A stretch of 64,000 nt of DNA from Rhodococcus sp. IEGM 1381 (GCF_030056795.1 NZ_JASHKQ010000017.1:1-64000); one strand, 5' to 3'; positions 18,330-30,727 are shown, counted from the stretch's first letter. Numbers and translations: made by a program. The notes: generated by a model from the letters alone, not told the origin.

Positions 18330-20486
18330 TCAGTCGTTGTTGCCGCCGGGCGCTGTCTTCGAGACCTCCATCAGGAACTCGAGGTTGTTCTTGCTCTTCT
18401 TCAGGCGGTCGACCAGCAGGTCGATGGCCTGGTGGGAGTCGAGTCCGGACAACACGCGGCGCAGCTTGTGTACCACTGCCGCCTCGTCGGGAGCCAGGAG
18501 CAGTTCGTCATGGCGGGTGCTGGACGGGTTGATGTCGACCGCCGGGAACACGCGCCGCTCCGCGATCTTGCGATCGAGTTTGAGCTCGGCGTTACCGGTG
18601 CCCTTGAACTCCTCGAAGATCACGGTGTCACCGGTGGATCCGGTCTCGACCATGGCCGTGGCGATGATCGTCAGCGATCCACCGTGCTCGATGTTTCGAG
18701 CCGCACCGAGGAACCGCTTCGGCGGATACAACGCGGTCGAGTCGACACCACCGGACAGGATTCGTCCCGAAGCCGGCGAGCTGTTGTTGTACGCACGTCC
18801 CAGACGGGTGATCGAGTCGAGCAGAACCACCACGTCCTGTCCGGCTTCGACCAGGCGCTTGGCCCGCTCGATCGCCAACTCGGCAACTGCCGTGTGATCA
18901 CCCGGCGGCCGGTCGAACGTCGACGCGATGACCTCGCCCTTGACGCTGCGCTGCATGTCCGTCACTTCTTCGGGCCGCTCGTCGACGAGGATGACCATCA
19001 GGTAGCACTCGGGATTGTTGATGGCGATCGCGTTGGCAATAGCCTGCAGAACGCTGGTCTTACCTGCCTTCGGCGGGCTCACGATCAGCGCACGCTGGCC
19101 TTTACCGATAGGCATCACCAAGTCGATGATGCGCGTGGTGAGGATGTTCTGCTGGGTCTCGAGACGCAGACGCTGGTTGGGGTACAGCGGGGTGAGTTTG
19201 CCGAATTCCGGACGCTTGCGGGCTGCCTCGACCTCTCCCCCGTTGACAGTGTCCAATCGCACGAGCGGGTTGAACTTCTGCCGCTGGGTCGACTGCTCAC
19301 CTTCGCGTGCCACTCGAACTGCGCCGGTGACAGCATCGCCGCGACGAAGACCGTTCTTACGAACGAGGTTCATCGATACGTAGACGTCGTTCGGTCCGGC
19401 CAGGTAGCCCGAGGTACGGACGAACGCGTAGTTGTCGAGAACGTCCAAGATGCCGGCTACCGGCTGGAGTACGTCGTCCTCACGGATCTCGGTGTCGCGC
19501 TCGCGTCCACCGCCGCCGACGCCGTCGTTGCCCTCGCCACGATCGCGTCCCCGACGTCGCTCACGGAATCGACGACCCCGACGACCCCGGCCTTCGCCCT
19601 CGTCGTCCTGATTGTTGTCGCGGTTGTCGCGAGGACCGTTGTTTCGCTCCTCGTTGCGACCGTCGTTGCGGTTGTCGTTGCGACCATCGCCCTGATTGCG
19701 GTTGCGGCCGTTGCGATCGGACTGATTACGACCACCGTTGTCACGGTTGGAATTGTCCCGATCACCCTGGTTGCGGTTGCCGTTTTCCCGGTTGCCGTTG
19801 TCCCGGTTGCCGTTCTCGCGGGTAGCGGTGTCTCGGTCGCCCTGATTACGGCTCCCGTTGTCACGAGCCGCGTTGTCTCGGTTGCTGTCGGCGTCACGCT
19901 GTTCACGGTCGGATCCGTCCTGACGGTTCCGCTCGCCGCGACTGCGTCGCGGCCGCTCGGGGGCGGCGTTGTCGCCCTCGTCCTGCTTTTCGCTCGACGC
20001 GGTGTCCGCAGGGGAAGCGGTTGCAGCGGTCTCGGTTCCAGCCGAGTTGTCGCCGTCGTCGAGCGGAAGCTGATCGGGCGCACCGGCTCGGCGACCTGCT
20101 GCTCGGCGGCCACGTGCGCGACGACCGGTTTCGGGAGCCGAGTCTGCCGCATCGACCGACTGCGTCGCCGAGGCGTCGGCAGTTGGCACCTCGGGTGCCG
20201 GTGCTACCTCTGCTGCAGGTCGATCTTCGACGGCCGGTGTCGACGCAGCGGCGCGGCGCGTCTTGGGAGCGTCGGACTTGGGTGCGTCGGACTTGGCCGA
20301 CTTCGCAGACGCAGCACCGGATTGGCGCTCGGAAATGGCTGCGATCAAGTCGCCCTTGCGCATGCCGGAGATGCTCTTGATGCCGAGTTCGCCAGCGAGG
20401 CTGCGTAGCTCGGTCAGAACCATTCCGGACAGGCCGCCGCGTCGGCGTGACGTTTCGGGCGCAGAGATAAGTTCCGTATCGGTCAC
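18330..20486 (-). CDS. rho: transcription termination factor Rho with long disordered N-terminal insert
   Basis: 718 residues from GTG 20486 ([11 protein letters not shown]), against 419 in E. coli. Order: a Rho N-terminal helical domain (residues about 20-60, [20 protein letters not shown]); then roughly 275 residues of Ala/Pro/Glu and later Arg/Asn/Asp/Gly-rich disordered sequence with [18 protein letters not shown]-type repeats; then from about residue 336 the RNA-binding fold ([19 protein letters not shown]) and ATPase core. Core motifs are Walker [10 protein letters not shown] (about 470-478), [27 protein letters not shown] and the Q/R-loop residues. Rho is a ring helicase that ends transcripts. 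Mycobacterial and Micrococcus Rho have comparable inserts that widen RNA binding. A further open stretch upstream of the GTG is not coding-like. Confidence 0.96.
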   Translation of the reverse strand: MTDTELISAPETSRRRGGLSGMVLTELRSLAGELGIKSISGMRKGDLIAAISERQSGAASAKSAKSDAPKSDAPKTRRAAASTPAVEDRPAAEVAPAPEVPTADASATQSVDAADSAPETGRRARGRRAAGRRAGAPDQLPLDDGDNSAGTETAATASPADTASSEKQDEGDNAAPERPRRSRGERNRQDGSDREQRDADSNRDNAARDNGSRNQGDRDTATRENGNRDNGNRENGNRNQGDRDNSNRDNGGRNQSDRNGRNRNQGDGRNDNRNDGRNEERNNGPRDNRDNNQDDEGEGRGRRGRRFRERRRGRDRGEGNDGVGGGGRERDTEIREDDVLQPVAGILDVLDNYAFVRTSGYLAGPNDVYVSMNLVRKNGLRRGDAVTGAVRVAREGEQSTQRQKFNPLVRLDTVNGGEVEAARKRPEFGKLTPLYPNQRLRLETQQNILTTRIIDLVMPIGKGQRALIVSPPKAGKTSVLQAIANAIAINNPECYLMVILVDERPEEVTDMQRSVKGEVIASTFDRPPGDHTAVAELAIERAKRLVEAGQDVVVLLDSITRLGRAYNNSSPASGRILSGGVDSTALYPPKRFLGAARNIEHGGSLTIIATAMVETGSTGDTVIFEEFKGTGNAELKLDRKIAERRVFPAVDINPSSTRHDELLLAPDEAAVVHKLRRVLSGLDSHQAIDLLVDRLKKSKNNLEFLMEVSKTAPGGNND
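19600..19905. repeat. low-complexity repeat tract inside rho
   Basis: The plus strand here repeats CGGTTGCCGTT-, CGGTTGTCG- and CCCTGATTACGG-like units many times, encoding the Asn/Arg/Asp-rich segment of Rho on the minus strand. Unit lengths are multiples of three (about 15-18 bases). Such tracts expand or contract in frame by slippage or recombination, so length may vary between strains. Boundaries are approximate. Confidence 0.65.
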
Positions 20487-20775
20487 GGAGGTCCTTTCCT
20501 TCCCTCGCTCGCTCGATGCGCAGCCGAGGGTTCGTTCCGCAGTTCGACGTTCTGCCGAACTCGGATATTGCCGTTCATGTTCGACGCACTCCGTCGACGA
20601 CACCATCGATCCGAAACCGCAGAGAACCACGGGGAAGATCGAGTCAGGAGCGTCACATCACTCGGACGTTTGAATCCCCCCGAATACAGCGACCTGATTG
20701 CCCTGACGAAACCGGCGTCTGAAGCGCACGATGTACGGACAGGTTCACCATAGCGCCGTTGTCCTCAGTCGGCAA
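20487..20775 (-). promoter_or_regulatory. rho promoter and long untranslated leader
   Basis: On the minus strand TTGCCG (20775-20770), a 17-base spacer and TATGGT (20752-20747) make a good promoter within the 308-base thrB-rho gap. Transcription would start near 20740, leaving about 250 bases of leader before the rho GTG. Long leaders before rho are known to serve Rho autoregulation in other bacteria; that role here is inferred. No terminator hairpin for thrB is evident. Confidence 0.5.
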
Positions 20776-20794
20776 GAACCCTACTCGGCGTTTG

Positions 20795-22810
<2,016 letters not shown>

Positions 22811-22814
<4 letters not shown>

Positions 22815-24112
22815 ACGGTGGTGCCTTCCAATCGGAGAACGCTGGCGACGTGGACGACCACATCGAGCTGCTCGAGCGATGCAACGGTTTCGGACAATGC
22901 GGAGTCGGCCGCGAGGTGGGTGACGACGACGAGCCTGGCTCCGTCACCAGAGCCGTGCTGACGCACGGTGGAGATGCTGACGTCCCGCTTGGAGAACTCG
23001 GCCGCCACGGTGGCCAGGACGCCGGGCTTGTCCGCGACCTGCATGCTGACGTAGTAGCGCGTAAGGATGTCACCCATCGGGGCCACCTCGAGCTTGGCGT
23101 ACTTGGATTCGAGTGGGCCCCGTCCCCCGTAGAACTTGTTGCGCGCGGCCATCACCAGATCGCCCAGCACAGCGGACGCGGTCGGTGCACCGCCTGCGCC
23201 CTGCCCATAGAACATCAGGCGGCCGGCAGCCTCGGCTTCGACGACCACGGCGTTGAACGCGCCGTTCACCGATGCCAACGGGTGATTCAGCGGAACGAGC
23301 GCCGGGTAGACACGAGCGGAAATTCGCTCCTTGCCCTTGGGCGTGACGATCCGCTCGCAGATGGCCAGCAGCTTGATGGTGCAGTCCAGGGATTTCGCGG
23401 TTTCGAGATCGTCCGAGGTGATCTTACTGATGCCCTCGCGGTAGACGTCGCCTGCGGTGACGCGGGTATGAAAGGCGATGGAGGCAAGAATTGCCGCCTT
23501 CGATGCCGCGTCGTAGCCTTCGACGTCGGCGGTCGGGTCGGCTTCTGCGTAGCCCAGACGTCCTGCCTCGGCAAGAGTTTCGGCGTAGTCCGCTCCCGTC
23601 TCGTCCATCGCGGAGAGAATGAAGTTGGTGGTGCCGTTGACGATGCCGGCAACCTTGTTCACGCGGTCGCCCGCGAGGGACTGCATCAGTGGGCGAACGA
23701 CCGGGATGGCTCCGGCCACCGCCGCCTCGAAATACAGGTCGGCTCGCGACTTCTCGGCAGCGTCAGCGAGTTCGCCGGTGTACTCGGCCAAGAGGGCCTT
23801 GTTCGCGGTGATGACGGACTTACCCTTCTCGAGGGCAGAGAGCACGAGCTTGCGGGGAATGTCGATGCCGCCGAGCACCTCGACGACGATGTCGACGTCG
23901 TCGCGGCCGACCAGCTCGGCCGGATCGTCGGTGAGCAGCTCGGTCGGCACTCCACGATCGCCGTCGACCCGACGCACCGCGATGCCCCGAATCTCAAGTG
24001 GTGCACCGATTCTCGCCTCGAAGTCCTCGGCATTCTCGGTGAGGATTCGAACGACCTCGCTGCCGACGTTTCCGAGTCCGAGTACGGCGACGCCTATCGG
24101 CTTCGATGTCAT
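22811..24112 (-). CDS. hom: homoserine dehydrogenase
   Basis: 433 residues. Reduces aspartate semialdehyde to homoserine. The N-terminal Rossmann motif [15 protein letters not shown], the catalytic region ([26 protein letters not shown]) and a C-terminal ACT domain ([20 protein letters not shown]) are present. The ACT domain implies threonine feedback control. ATG 24112 overlaps the lysA stop by four bases. Confidence 0.96.
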
Positions 24113-25530
24113 GGCTGAACCTCCAAGCTGAGCAGATCTTCGATGGTTTCCCGCCGCAGAACCAGGCGCGCTCGCCCGTCCTTGACTGCGACCACTGCGG
24201 GCCGCGTCAGCAGGTTGTAGCGACTGGACATGGAGTAGCAGTAGGCCCCAGTGGCCGCTACCGCGAGCAGGTCACCCGGCCCGACGTCCGCCGGCATCCA
24301 TGTGTTCTTGATGACGATGTCGCCGCTCTCGCAATGCTTTCCGACCACTCGCGCCAGAACGGCTGGAGCCTCGCTGGTTCGCGAGACCAATCGGCAGTCG
24401 TACTCCGCCTGATAGAGCGAGGTGCGAATGTTGTCGCTCATTCCGCCGTCGACGCTGATGTAGCGTCTGCGCGTTGCCTTGTCGACGGTGACATCCTTGA
24501 TGGTGCCCACCTCGTACAGCGTGACGGTGCCCGGTCCGGCGATTGCACGGCCGGGTTCGACGGCGATCGTCGGAACCGGCAAGCCCACCGCGGCCGATTC
24601 CGTCTCCACGATGGCGGTCAACTTCGCTGCGAGCTGTTCCACCGGCGGCGGGTCGTCACTGGCAACGTACGAGATGCCCATGCCGCCACCGAGATCCAGC
24701 GTCGAGATCTGCGCGGTTTTTTCGACACCGAATTCCGAGACGATGTCTCGGAGCAGGCCGATGACCTTGTGTGCCGCGAGCTCGAAGCCGTCGACCTCGA
24801 AGATCTGCGATCCGATGTGGCTGTGCAGTCCCACGAGGCGAAGGTTGTCGGCAGCGAACACGCGGCGGACCGCGTCGAGTGCCGAACCATCGGCGAGCGA
24901 GAAGCCGAACTTCTGATCCTCGTGCGCCGTGGCGATGAACTCGTGCGTATGCGCTTCCACGCCGACGGTGATGCGGATCAGAACATCCTGGACCACACCG
25001 GCTGCGCCGGCAACAGCGTCGAGACGGTCGATCTCGATGTTGGAGTCGAGAACCACGTGCTCGACGCCCGCGCGCACGCCCGCCTCGAGCTCGGCGACCG
25101 ATTTGTTGTTGCCGTGCATGGCAATTCGGTTCGCTGGAAACCCTGCGGCCAGCGCGACAGCCAGCTCGCCACCGGAACAGATGTCGAGCGACAGCCCTTC
25201 GTCGGCAACCCAGCGCGCGATCTCGCCGCACAGAAAAGCCTTGGATGCGTAGTGCACTCGCTCGGGCGCTCCGAAAGCGGCTGCCATTTCGCGGCAACGC
25301 GAACGGAAGTCGTCCTCGTCGATGACGAACAGCGGCGTCCCGTACTCCTCCGCAAGATCGGAGACCGATACTCCGGCGAGACGAACCGTTCCGTCGTGTC
25401 CGCGCTCGGCATTACGGGGCCACACCTGATCGGGCAGAGTCGTCATCTCCGACGCGTCGGCCGGGCGATGAGATGTCGACTGTTTCACGGGTGCATCGGC
25501 ATGCTTCGGTCCTGCCGGATGTGCGCTCAC
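24109..25530 (-). CDS. lysA: diaminopimelate decarboxylase
   Basis: 473 residues from GTG 25530. Last step of lysine synthesis: decarboxylation of meso-diaminopimelate. Fold-type III PLP enzyme with the PLP lysine in [12 protein letters not shown], plus [14 protein letters not shown], the phosphate-binding LGGGMGISY and the partner active-site Cys in KHCESGDI. The GTG overlaps the argS stop as GTGA. An ATG 28 codons later (25446) is the alternative. Upstream open sequence in this frame is the shadow of argS. Confidence 0.94.
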   Translation of the reverse strand: MSAHPAGPKHADAPVKQSTSHRPADASEMTTLPDQVWPRNAERGHDGTVRLAGVSVSDLAEEYGTPLFVIDEDDFRSRCREMAAAFGAPERVHYASKAFLCGEIARWVADEGLSLDICSGGELAVALAAGFPANRIAMHGNNKSVAELEAGVRAGVEHVVLDSNIEIDRLDAVAGAAGVVQDVLIRITVGVEAHTHEFIATAHEDQKFGFSLADGSALDAVRRVFAADNLRLVGLHSHIGSQIFEVDGFELAAHKVIGLLRDIVSEFGVEKTAQISTLDLGGGMGISYVASDDPPPVEQLAAKLTAIVETESAAVGLPVPTIAVEPGRAIAGPGTVTLYEVGTIKDVTVDKATRRRYISVDGGMSDNIRTSLYQAEYDCRLVSRTSEAPAVLARVVGKHCESGDIVIKNTWMPADVGPGDLLAVAATGAYCYSMSSRYNLLTRPAVVAVKDGRARLVLRRETIEDLLSLEVQP

Positions 25531-27179
25531 ATGCGCTCCGGTGCGCTGACCCCGAGCAGTTCGAGGCCGTTGGCCAGGACCTGCCGGGTCGCGTTCCCCA
25601 ACGCCAGTCGTGCGGTGTTCACAGGTCCGGGCTCCTCGTCTCCTTGTGGAAGTACTCGACACGCACCGTAGAAACGGTGATAAGCACCCGCCAACTCTTC
25701 GAGGTAGCGGGCAATCCGGTGTGGCTCGCGCAGTTCGGCGGCGCTGGCCACCACGCGGGGGTACTCGCCGATCGTCCTGATCAGCTCGCCTTCCTGCTCG
25801 TGGGTGAGCAGGCTCAGATCCGGTTGGTCCGCAACGATTCCCAGTTCGGCGGCATTGCGCGCGAGCGAGGCCAGCCGGGCATGGGCGTACTGGACGTAGT
25901 ACACCGGGTTCTCGTTGCTCGCACTCGCCCAGAGGGCCAGGTCGATGTCGATGCTGGAGTCGACGGACGACCGAATCATGACGTATCGGGAGGCGTCGAC
26001 GCCGATGGCGTCGACCAGGTCGTCGAGCGTGATGACGGTTCCGGCGCGCTTGCTCATCTTCACGGCAACGCCGTCGCGGACCAGGTTGACCATCTGTCCG
26101 ATCAGCACCTCGACGGTCTCGGGGTCGTCCCCGAATGCCGCCGCAGCCGCTTTGAGGCGTCCGATGTATCCGTGGTGGTCGGCACCGAGCATGTAGATGC
26201 ACAGGTCGAAGCCGCGCTGACGCTTGTTCTGGAAGTAGGCGATATCGCCGGCGATGTAGGCCGCGTTGCCGTCGCTCTTGATAACGACGCGATCCTTGTC
26301 GTCACCGAAGTCCGTCGACCTGAGCCACCAGGCCCCGTCTTCCTCGTAGAGACTCCCCGAGCTCTTGAGGTACTCGACCGACTTTTCGACGGCTCCGGAT
26401 TCGAACAGCGAGTTCTCGTGGAAGTAGACATCGAAGTCGACGCCGAACTCGTGCAGATTGGCCTTGATCCGGTCGAACATCAGCTCGGTGCCGATGGATC
26501 GGAACGCCTCTTCTTGCGCCTCGGTGTCCAGTGCGAGCGCATCGGGTCGCTCGGCGAGCACGTGCGCTGCGATCTCGGCAATATATTCGCCCGCGTAGCC
26601 GTTGTCGGGTGCTGGCTCACCCTTGGCGGCGGCGATGAGCGAGTGAGTGAAGCGCGCGATCTGTGCGCCGTGATCGTTGAAGAAGTACTCGCGAGTGACC
26701 TCGGCACCGTGGGCGGTCAGGATCCGACCGAGCGCATCGCCGACGGCGGCCCACCTGGTACCGCCGAGGTGCACCGGACCTGTCGGGTTGGCCGAGACGA
26801 ACTCGAGGTTGACCTTCTTTTCTGCCATCGACGATCCGTTGCCGAACGCCGCGCCTGCAGCGAGTACTCGGGCGACGATCTCTCCCTGGGCGGCAGCGGC
26901 CAGCCTGATGTTCAGGAATCCGGGGCCTGCCACGTCGGCGCTGTCGATCGCGGCCTCGGCCGCGAGAGCTTCGGCGAGCCAGCCGGCGAAGTCGCGCGGA
27001 TCGGCACCGGCCTTCTTCGCGACCTGCAGAGCCACATTGGTCGCGTAGTCGCCGTGCTCGGGGTTGCGGGGACGCTCGACGGCCAGCTTCGCAGGCAGAA
27101 CAGATGCGTCCAGGCCGCGGTCGGCGAGCACCTTCGCGGCGGTCGCGTGGAGCAGTTCGGCAAGATCGGCAGGAGTCAC
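25527..27179 (-). CDS. argS: arginyl-tRNA synthetase
   Basis: 550 residues. Class I synthetase with the HIGH-type motif as [10 protein letters not shown], the KMSKR signature as KMSKRAG, an N-terminal arginine-specific domain and a C-terminal anticodon-binding helical domain ending [12 protein letters not shown] 27179 begins eight bases after a TAGGAT box and has no Shine-Dalgarno, so the transcript is predicted leaderless. It heads the overlapping argS-lysA-hom-thrC-thrB set, as in M. tuberculosis. Confidence 0.96.
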   Translation of the reverse strand: MTPADLAELLHATAAKVLADRGLDASVLPAKLAVERPRNPEHGDYATNVALQVAKKAGADPRDFAGWLAEALAAEAAIDSADVAGPGFLNIRLAAAAQGEIVARVLAAGAAFGNGSSMAEKKVNLEFVSANPTGPVHLGGTRWAAVGDALGRILTAHGAEVTREYFFNDHGAQIARFTHSLIAAAKGEPAPDNGYAGEYIAEIAAHVLAERPDALALDTEAQEEAFRSIGTELMFDRIKANLHEFGVDFDVYFHENSLFESGAVEKSVEYLKSSGSLYEEDGAWWLRSTDFGDDKDRVVIKSDGNAAYIAGDIAYFQNKRQRGFDLCIYMLGADHHGYIGRLKAAAAAFGDDPETVEVLIGQMVNLVRDGVAVKMSKRAGTVITLDDLVDAIGVDASRYVMIRSSVDSSIDIDLALWASASNENPVYYVQYAHARLASLARNAAELGIVADQPDLSLLTHEQEGELIRTIGEYPRVVASAAELREPHRIARYLEELAGAYHRFYGACRVLPQGDEEPGPVNTARLALGNATRQVLANGLELLGVSAPERM

Positions 27180-27187
27180 AGGTAGCT

Positions 27188-27193
27188 ATCCTA
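27188..27193 (-). promoter_or_regulatory. probable argS operon -10 box (leaderless start)
   Basis: TAGGAT on the minus strand ends eight bases before the argS GTG, so transcription should begin at or next to the start codon. The -35 region is weak. The same 219-base gap must also hold the promoter of the plus-strand DUF3105 gene. Confidence 0.5.
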
Positions 27194-27398
27194 TTGGCTG
27201 GTGTGCGGCGTACTCGCATCCACTGCCCGTCCACCCGGACGAAGCGCTCGTTGCGGGCCCTGAGCACGCTCTCAGGCAGAGAACGTACAGTAAGGGCGCT
27301 CTGCGCGGACGGTCCTTGGTCACCGCCGTCACCAGCAGATACGCACGACCAGCGACACCGACCACCAACTTTCCTCGACTGAGAGAGCAACTACAGCG

Positions 27399-28304
27399 AT
27401 GCCAACGGGTCCCGACAAAGGCAGTCAGAACAAGTCGGCTGCGAAGGCGGACAAAGCCATCAACGCAGCCAACAAGAAGTCAGCTCGCAAGAAAAAGGGC
27501 GGTGTGCCTGCCGCCAAGGGCAGGCAGATTCCCTGGCTGACGGTTGCCGGAGTCGTAGTGGTCGTCGGCTTGGTCGCCGGTCTCGGGATCAACTTGTACC
27601 CCAAGTACCAGGACCGCGCCGAAGCGCAGAAGTTCGCACCCAGCGAGAGCAACCAGGATCCTTCGACGGGAATAGACGGCGTCGCCAAACAGGAGTACCC
27701 GGCGGCCTTGCACGTCGCGCGTACCCAGCGAGTCGCCTACGACCAGTCACCGCCCTTCGGTGGACCGCACGATGCCGTGTGGGCCACCTGCACCGGAATC
27801 GTCTACCCCGAGGCCATCCGCACCGAGAACGCTGTGCACTCGCTCGAGCACGGAGCCGTCTGGATCACCTACAACCCCGACGACCTGAACGAAGACCAGG
27901 TCCAGTCGCTGGCCGACCGCGTCGACGGTGAAACCCAGATGATGATGTCGCCCTACCCCGGTCTCGACACCCCTGTGTCTCTGCAGTCCTGGGGCCACCA
28001 ACTGAAGCTGGACAGTGTGGACGACGCACGCATCGGGCAGTTCATCTCCGCCTTGCGCCTGAACCGCTTCGCCTACCCAGAGGTCGGTGCCAGCTGCGCA
28101 TCGGTACCGGGCACAGGTGACAACGCATTCGATCCGGACAACCCGCCGTTGTTCGACGCCTCCGCACCCGGCGCGGACGCCGTTCCGATGGACGGCGCCG
28201 GCATCACTCCCGACGCCAGTGAGACCAGCGGGGCCGGCGGACTGCCGGGCGGCCTGCCCGATGGAGCGCAGCTACCCAGCGATCTTCAGGTTCCCGCGAG
28301 CTGA
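27399..28304 (+). CDS. DUF3105 membrane-anchored protein
   Basis: 301 residues: a Lys/Ala-rich cytoplasmic N-terminus (about residues 1-43), one membrane helix (about 45-66), then an outside domain with the DUF3105 signature PPFGGPHDAVWATC, ENAVHSLEHGAVWITY and a Cys near PEVGASCAS. A Pro/Gly/Asp-rich tail follows. His and Cys residues in the signature could bind metal, but the function is unknown. ATG 27399 follows GAGAGAG. Its stop overlaps the next ATG by one base (TGATG), so the two are coupled. Confidence 0.85.
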   Translation: MPTGPDKGSQNKSAAKADKAINAANKKSARKKKGGVPAAKGRQIPWLTVAGVVVVVGLVAGLGINLYPKYQDRAEAQKFAPSESNQDPSTGIDGVAKQEYPAALHVARTQRVAYDQSPPFGGPHDAVWATCTGIVYPEAIRTENAVHSLEHGAVWITYNPDDLNEDQVQSLADRVDGETQMMMSPYPGLDTPVSLQSWGHQLKLDSVDDARIGQFISALRLNRFAYPEVGASCASVPGTGDNAFDPDNPPLFDASAPGADAVPMDGAGITPDASETSGAGGLPGGLPDGAQLPSDLQVPAS

Positions 28305-29020
28305 TGACCGAATCGACAGTCGACTCGACCACCCGCCCGTCCGAGGCCAAGCCGAGTCAGCGCACTGCGCTGGTCGTCTTGGCGTTGATCGCCGTCCTGG
28401 CAATCGGTTTCGCGCTGGGCTTTCTGGTGCAGAGTCCATTCCGTGACGGTGACAACTCGCCTGCCGCGGACTCGGTCGATGTCGGTTTCGCACAAGACAT
28501 GACCGTGCACCACAACCAGGCGATCCAGATGTCGGCGGTGGCATTGACCAATGCTCCCGACCAGGCAGTCAAGAGTCTGGCATTCGACATGCTCACCTCG
28601 CAGCAGAATCAGGTCGGTCAGATGCAGGGCTGGCTGGCTCTGTGGGACCGCGCACCGATAGCGACCGACGGCTACATGACCTGGATGACGGCCGACGACT
28701 CTCACGGCCACTCGATGGGTGGCATGTCGATGGAACCGGGGTCCTCCGATCCCACCAGGGCAATGCCCGGTATGGCCAGTTCCGCAGAGCTCGCCGCGCT
28801 TCGGCAGGCGACGGGCACGGACGTCGACGTGATGTTTCTGCAGCTCATGCTGCGCCATCACGAGGGCGGCCTGGCGATGATGGAGTACGCGCAGACTCAT
28901 GCGCAGTCGCCTGCGGTGATCAACCTGGCCAAATCCATGGTGTCCACCCAGACCAGCGAATCGACGCTGATGAAGCAGATGCTTGCCGCGAAGGGTGCGC
29001 AGCCGCTGCCCGAGGGGTGA
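28304..29020 (+). CDS. DUF305 exported protein
   Basis: 238 residues. A membrane helix at about 20-43 anchors an outside four-helix DUF305 domain with two HH motifs, TVHHNQAIQM and LRHHEGGLAMMEYA, and many Met residues (SHGHSMGGMSMEPGS). DUF305 proteins include copper-binding CopM, and the Met/His-rich loop suits copper or another soft metal. Role is inferred from family and composition. Coupled to the DUF3105 gene. Confidence 0.85.
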   Translation: MTESTVDSTTRPSEAKPSQRTALVVLALIAVLAIGFALGFLVQSPFRDGDNSPAADSVDVGFAQDMTVHHNQAIQMSAVALTNAPDQAVKSLAFDMLTSQQNQVGQMQGWLALWDRAPIATDGYMTWMTADDSHGHSMGGMSMEPGSSDPTRAMPGMASSAELAALRQATGTDVDVMFLQLMLRHHEGGLAMMEYAQTHAQSPAVINLAKSMVSTQTSESTLMKQMLAAKGAQPLPEG

Positions 29021-29044
29021 TTTCGGCTCCGGTCACGTATGCGC

Positions 29045-29050
29045 TAGTCT
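29045..29050 (+). promoter_or_regulatory. possible tRNA-Arg -10 box
   Basis: TAGTCT lies 40 bases upstream of the tRNA 5' end in the 69-base gap after the DUF305 gene; the -35 is poor. A short GC-rich hairpin (about 29070-29089) lies between it and the tRNA. Confidence 0.3.
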
Positions 29051-29089
29051 TTCGTACAGCCCAACAGGCACGCCGGCTGAAGCCGGTGC

Positions 29090-29162
29090 GCCCCCGTAGC
29101 TCAGGGGATAGAGCGTTCGCCTCCGGAGCGAAAGGCCGCAGGTTCGAATCCTGCCGGGGGCA
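29090..29162 (+). tRNA. tRNA-Arg (anticodon CCG)
   Basis: The 73-base cloverleaf has acceptor GCCCCCG paired with CGGGGGC and discriminator A. The D-arm is GCTCAGGGGATAGAGC, the anticodon arm TTCGCCTCCGGAGCGAA with anticodon CCG, and the T-arm GCAGGTTCGAATCCTGC. CCA is not encoded (CAC follows). Confidence 0.97.
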
Positions 29163-29221
29163 CACATCTTTCACGCACGTCACGCGCACCTGTGACTGCT
29201 CGAACGAGACGGTGGACTTCG

Positions 29222-30112
29222 ATGTCCGAGGATCTCCCCCACATCGGCACGGTCGTTGACGACCTGTATTCGCTGGCTCCCGTCGATTTCGTGTCGCATC
29301 GCTCTGCATACGTCGCCCGGTTCAAGAAAGCCGGCGACAAAACCGGTGCCACCCGCATCGGTGCCCTCCGCAAGCCGACGGTCGTTGCGTGGTTGGTCAA
29401 CGGCCTCGCCCGTCGAGACGAATCGGCTCTCGCGGAACTGTTCGAGCTCGGCGAGCAGCTCGAACGAGCTCAGCAGCGGGGCGATGGACCCCGTCTTCGC
29501 GAGTTGTCCACTGCTCGAAGCACTTCGATACGCGCACTGACAGAAAGAGCGATCTCGTTGGGACGCGATCTCGGAGTGATGGTCGGCGACAATGCTGCTC
29601 GCGAGATCGCCAACACCCTGAACGCGGCGATGGCCGATCCCGAGATTCGCGACCGCGTGCGGGCGGGTCGAACCGTCACGGCCGAAACCTACAGCGGCTT
29701 CGGGCCCGCGCTGCTCTCACTTGTTCCCGACCCGCCCGACGACGGCGATGTGGCCGAGGAACCCGCACCGGAGACCGAGGATTCACCTGAGGACGACCGA
29801 CAGAAAGCCGACGACGCCGAGCGCAATCGATTGCTCGCCGAACTCGAATCGGCCGAGTCCGACCTCGACGCCGCGCTCATCGAAGCCAACGAAGCACAGT
29901 CCGACACCGAACGGGCGACATCCGAACTACTTAGCGCTGCAGCGGAAGTCGAGAGAATCCAGTCGGAGCTGACTGCGGCCAAGGCTCGGTCGAACGCGGC
30001 ACAGGAAGCAGACGACGCAAGCGCCGACCGCGCCCGTTCGGCAGCGGAGGCACACAGGAAGGCCCGCGATCGGGTCGCCGAAGCCCAGTCGGCCCTCGAT
30101 GCACTGACCTGA
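29222..30112 (+). CDS. hypothetical coiled-coil protein
   Basis: 296 residues from ATG 29222 (GGTGGA upstream). The first about 170 residues are helical and charged (FVSHRSAYVARFKKAGDKTG, RKPTVVAWLVNGLARR, ELFELGEQLERAQQRGD). Then come an acidic Pro-rich linker and a C-terminal coiled coil of about 110 residues rich in Ala, Glu, Asp and Ser. I do not recognise a named family. It has no signal peptide or membrane helix, so it should be cytoplasmic. The next gene follows after 18 bases. Confidence 0.8.
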   Translation: MSEDLPHIGTVVDDLYSLAPVDFVSHRSAYVARFKKAGDKTGATRIGALRKPTVVAWLVNGLARRDESALAELFELGEQLERAQQRGDGPRLRELSTARSTSIRALTERAISLGRDLGVMVGDNAAREIANTLNAAMADPEIRDRVRAGRTVTAETYSGFGPALLSLVPDPPDDGDVAEEPAPETEDSPEDDRQKADDAERNRLLAELESAESDLDAALIEANEAQSDTERATSELLSAAAEVERIQSELTAAKARSNAAQEADDASADRARSAAEAHRKARDRVAEAQSALDALT

Positions 30113-30130
30113 CTCACCTACCCTGGCGGG

Positions 30131-30718
30131 GTGACCACACGCTGGCAAGCCGAGAACTCAGCCGAAGATTCCACGCGGTACATCGAGCGATTCGACCGTC
30201 TGGCCGAACGCGGCGTGGATCTGCACGGCGAGGCCCGCATGGTCGACGCGTTGGTCTCACCCGAGTCGAGCATTCTCGATGCCGGATGCGGTACCGGCCG
30301 ACTCGGTGCCGAACTGGCCCGCCGCGGACACCGGGTGACGGGAGTGGATCTCGACCCTGTTCTCGCCGAGGCCGCGCGAGCACACCCCGAACTCGACGTT
30401 CATGTCGCCGATCTGACGGCGCTGGAATTGGGACGGACGTTCGACGCAGCAGTCGCGGCAGGCAACGTACTCGTCTACATGAAGCCGGGCACCGAACGGG
30501 AAGCGCTGGAACGTATCTGGGCCCACTTGACCGACGGCGGGGTCTTCGTCACGGGCTTTGCCACCGATCGCGACTACACCGTCGCCGCACTCGACGCAGA
30601 TTTGGCCGCGGTCGGCTTCGTCGTCGAACATCGTTTCGCGACCTGGGACCTACGGCCCTGGCGAGACGACGCGGACTGGGCTGTGACCGTGGCTCGAAAG
30701 CCCGCGCTGCTGGCCTGA
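30131..30718 (+). CDS. SAM-dependent methyltransferase
   Basis: 195 residues. Class I methyltransferase with motif I ILDAGCGTGRLGAEL (about residue 48), GVDLDPVLAEAARAH as the acidic ribose-binding strand and VADLTALELGRTFD before the aromatic strand. The substrate cannot be read from the sequence. GTG 30131 has TACCCT ending six bases upstream and is probably leaderless. Confidence 0.85.
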   Translation: MTTRWQAENSAEDSTRYIERFDRLAERGVDLHGEARMVDALVSPESSILDAGCGTGRLGAELARRGHRVTGVDLDPVLAEAARAHPELDVHVADLTALELGRTFDAAVAAGNVLVYMKPGTEREALERIWAHLTDGGVFVTGFATDRDYTVAALDADLAAVGFVVEHRFATWDLRPWRDDADWAVTVARKPALLA

Positions 30719-30727
30719 CACGACATC

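Noticed and set aside
18129-20408. Very long open frame antisense to rho, rich in Val, Ala, Leu and Ile
   Set aside because: It is the mirror of the Asn/Arg/Asp-rich codons and GC-biased third positions of rho; there is no ribosome-binding site and no family resemblance, and rho is certain.
24109-26202. 697-residue version of lysA
   Set aside because: The first 224 codons are an Arg/Pro-rich shadow of argS; GTG 25530 overlapping the argS stop is the natural start.
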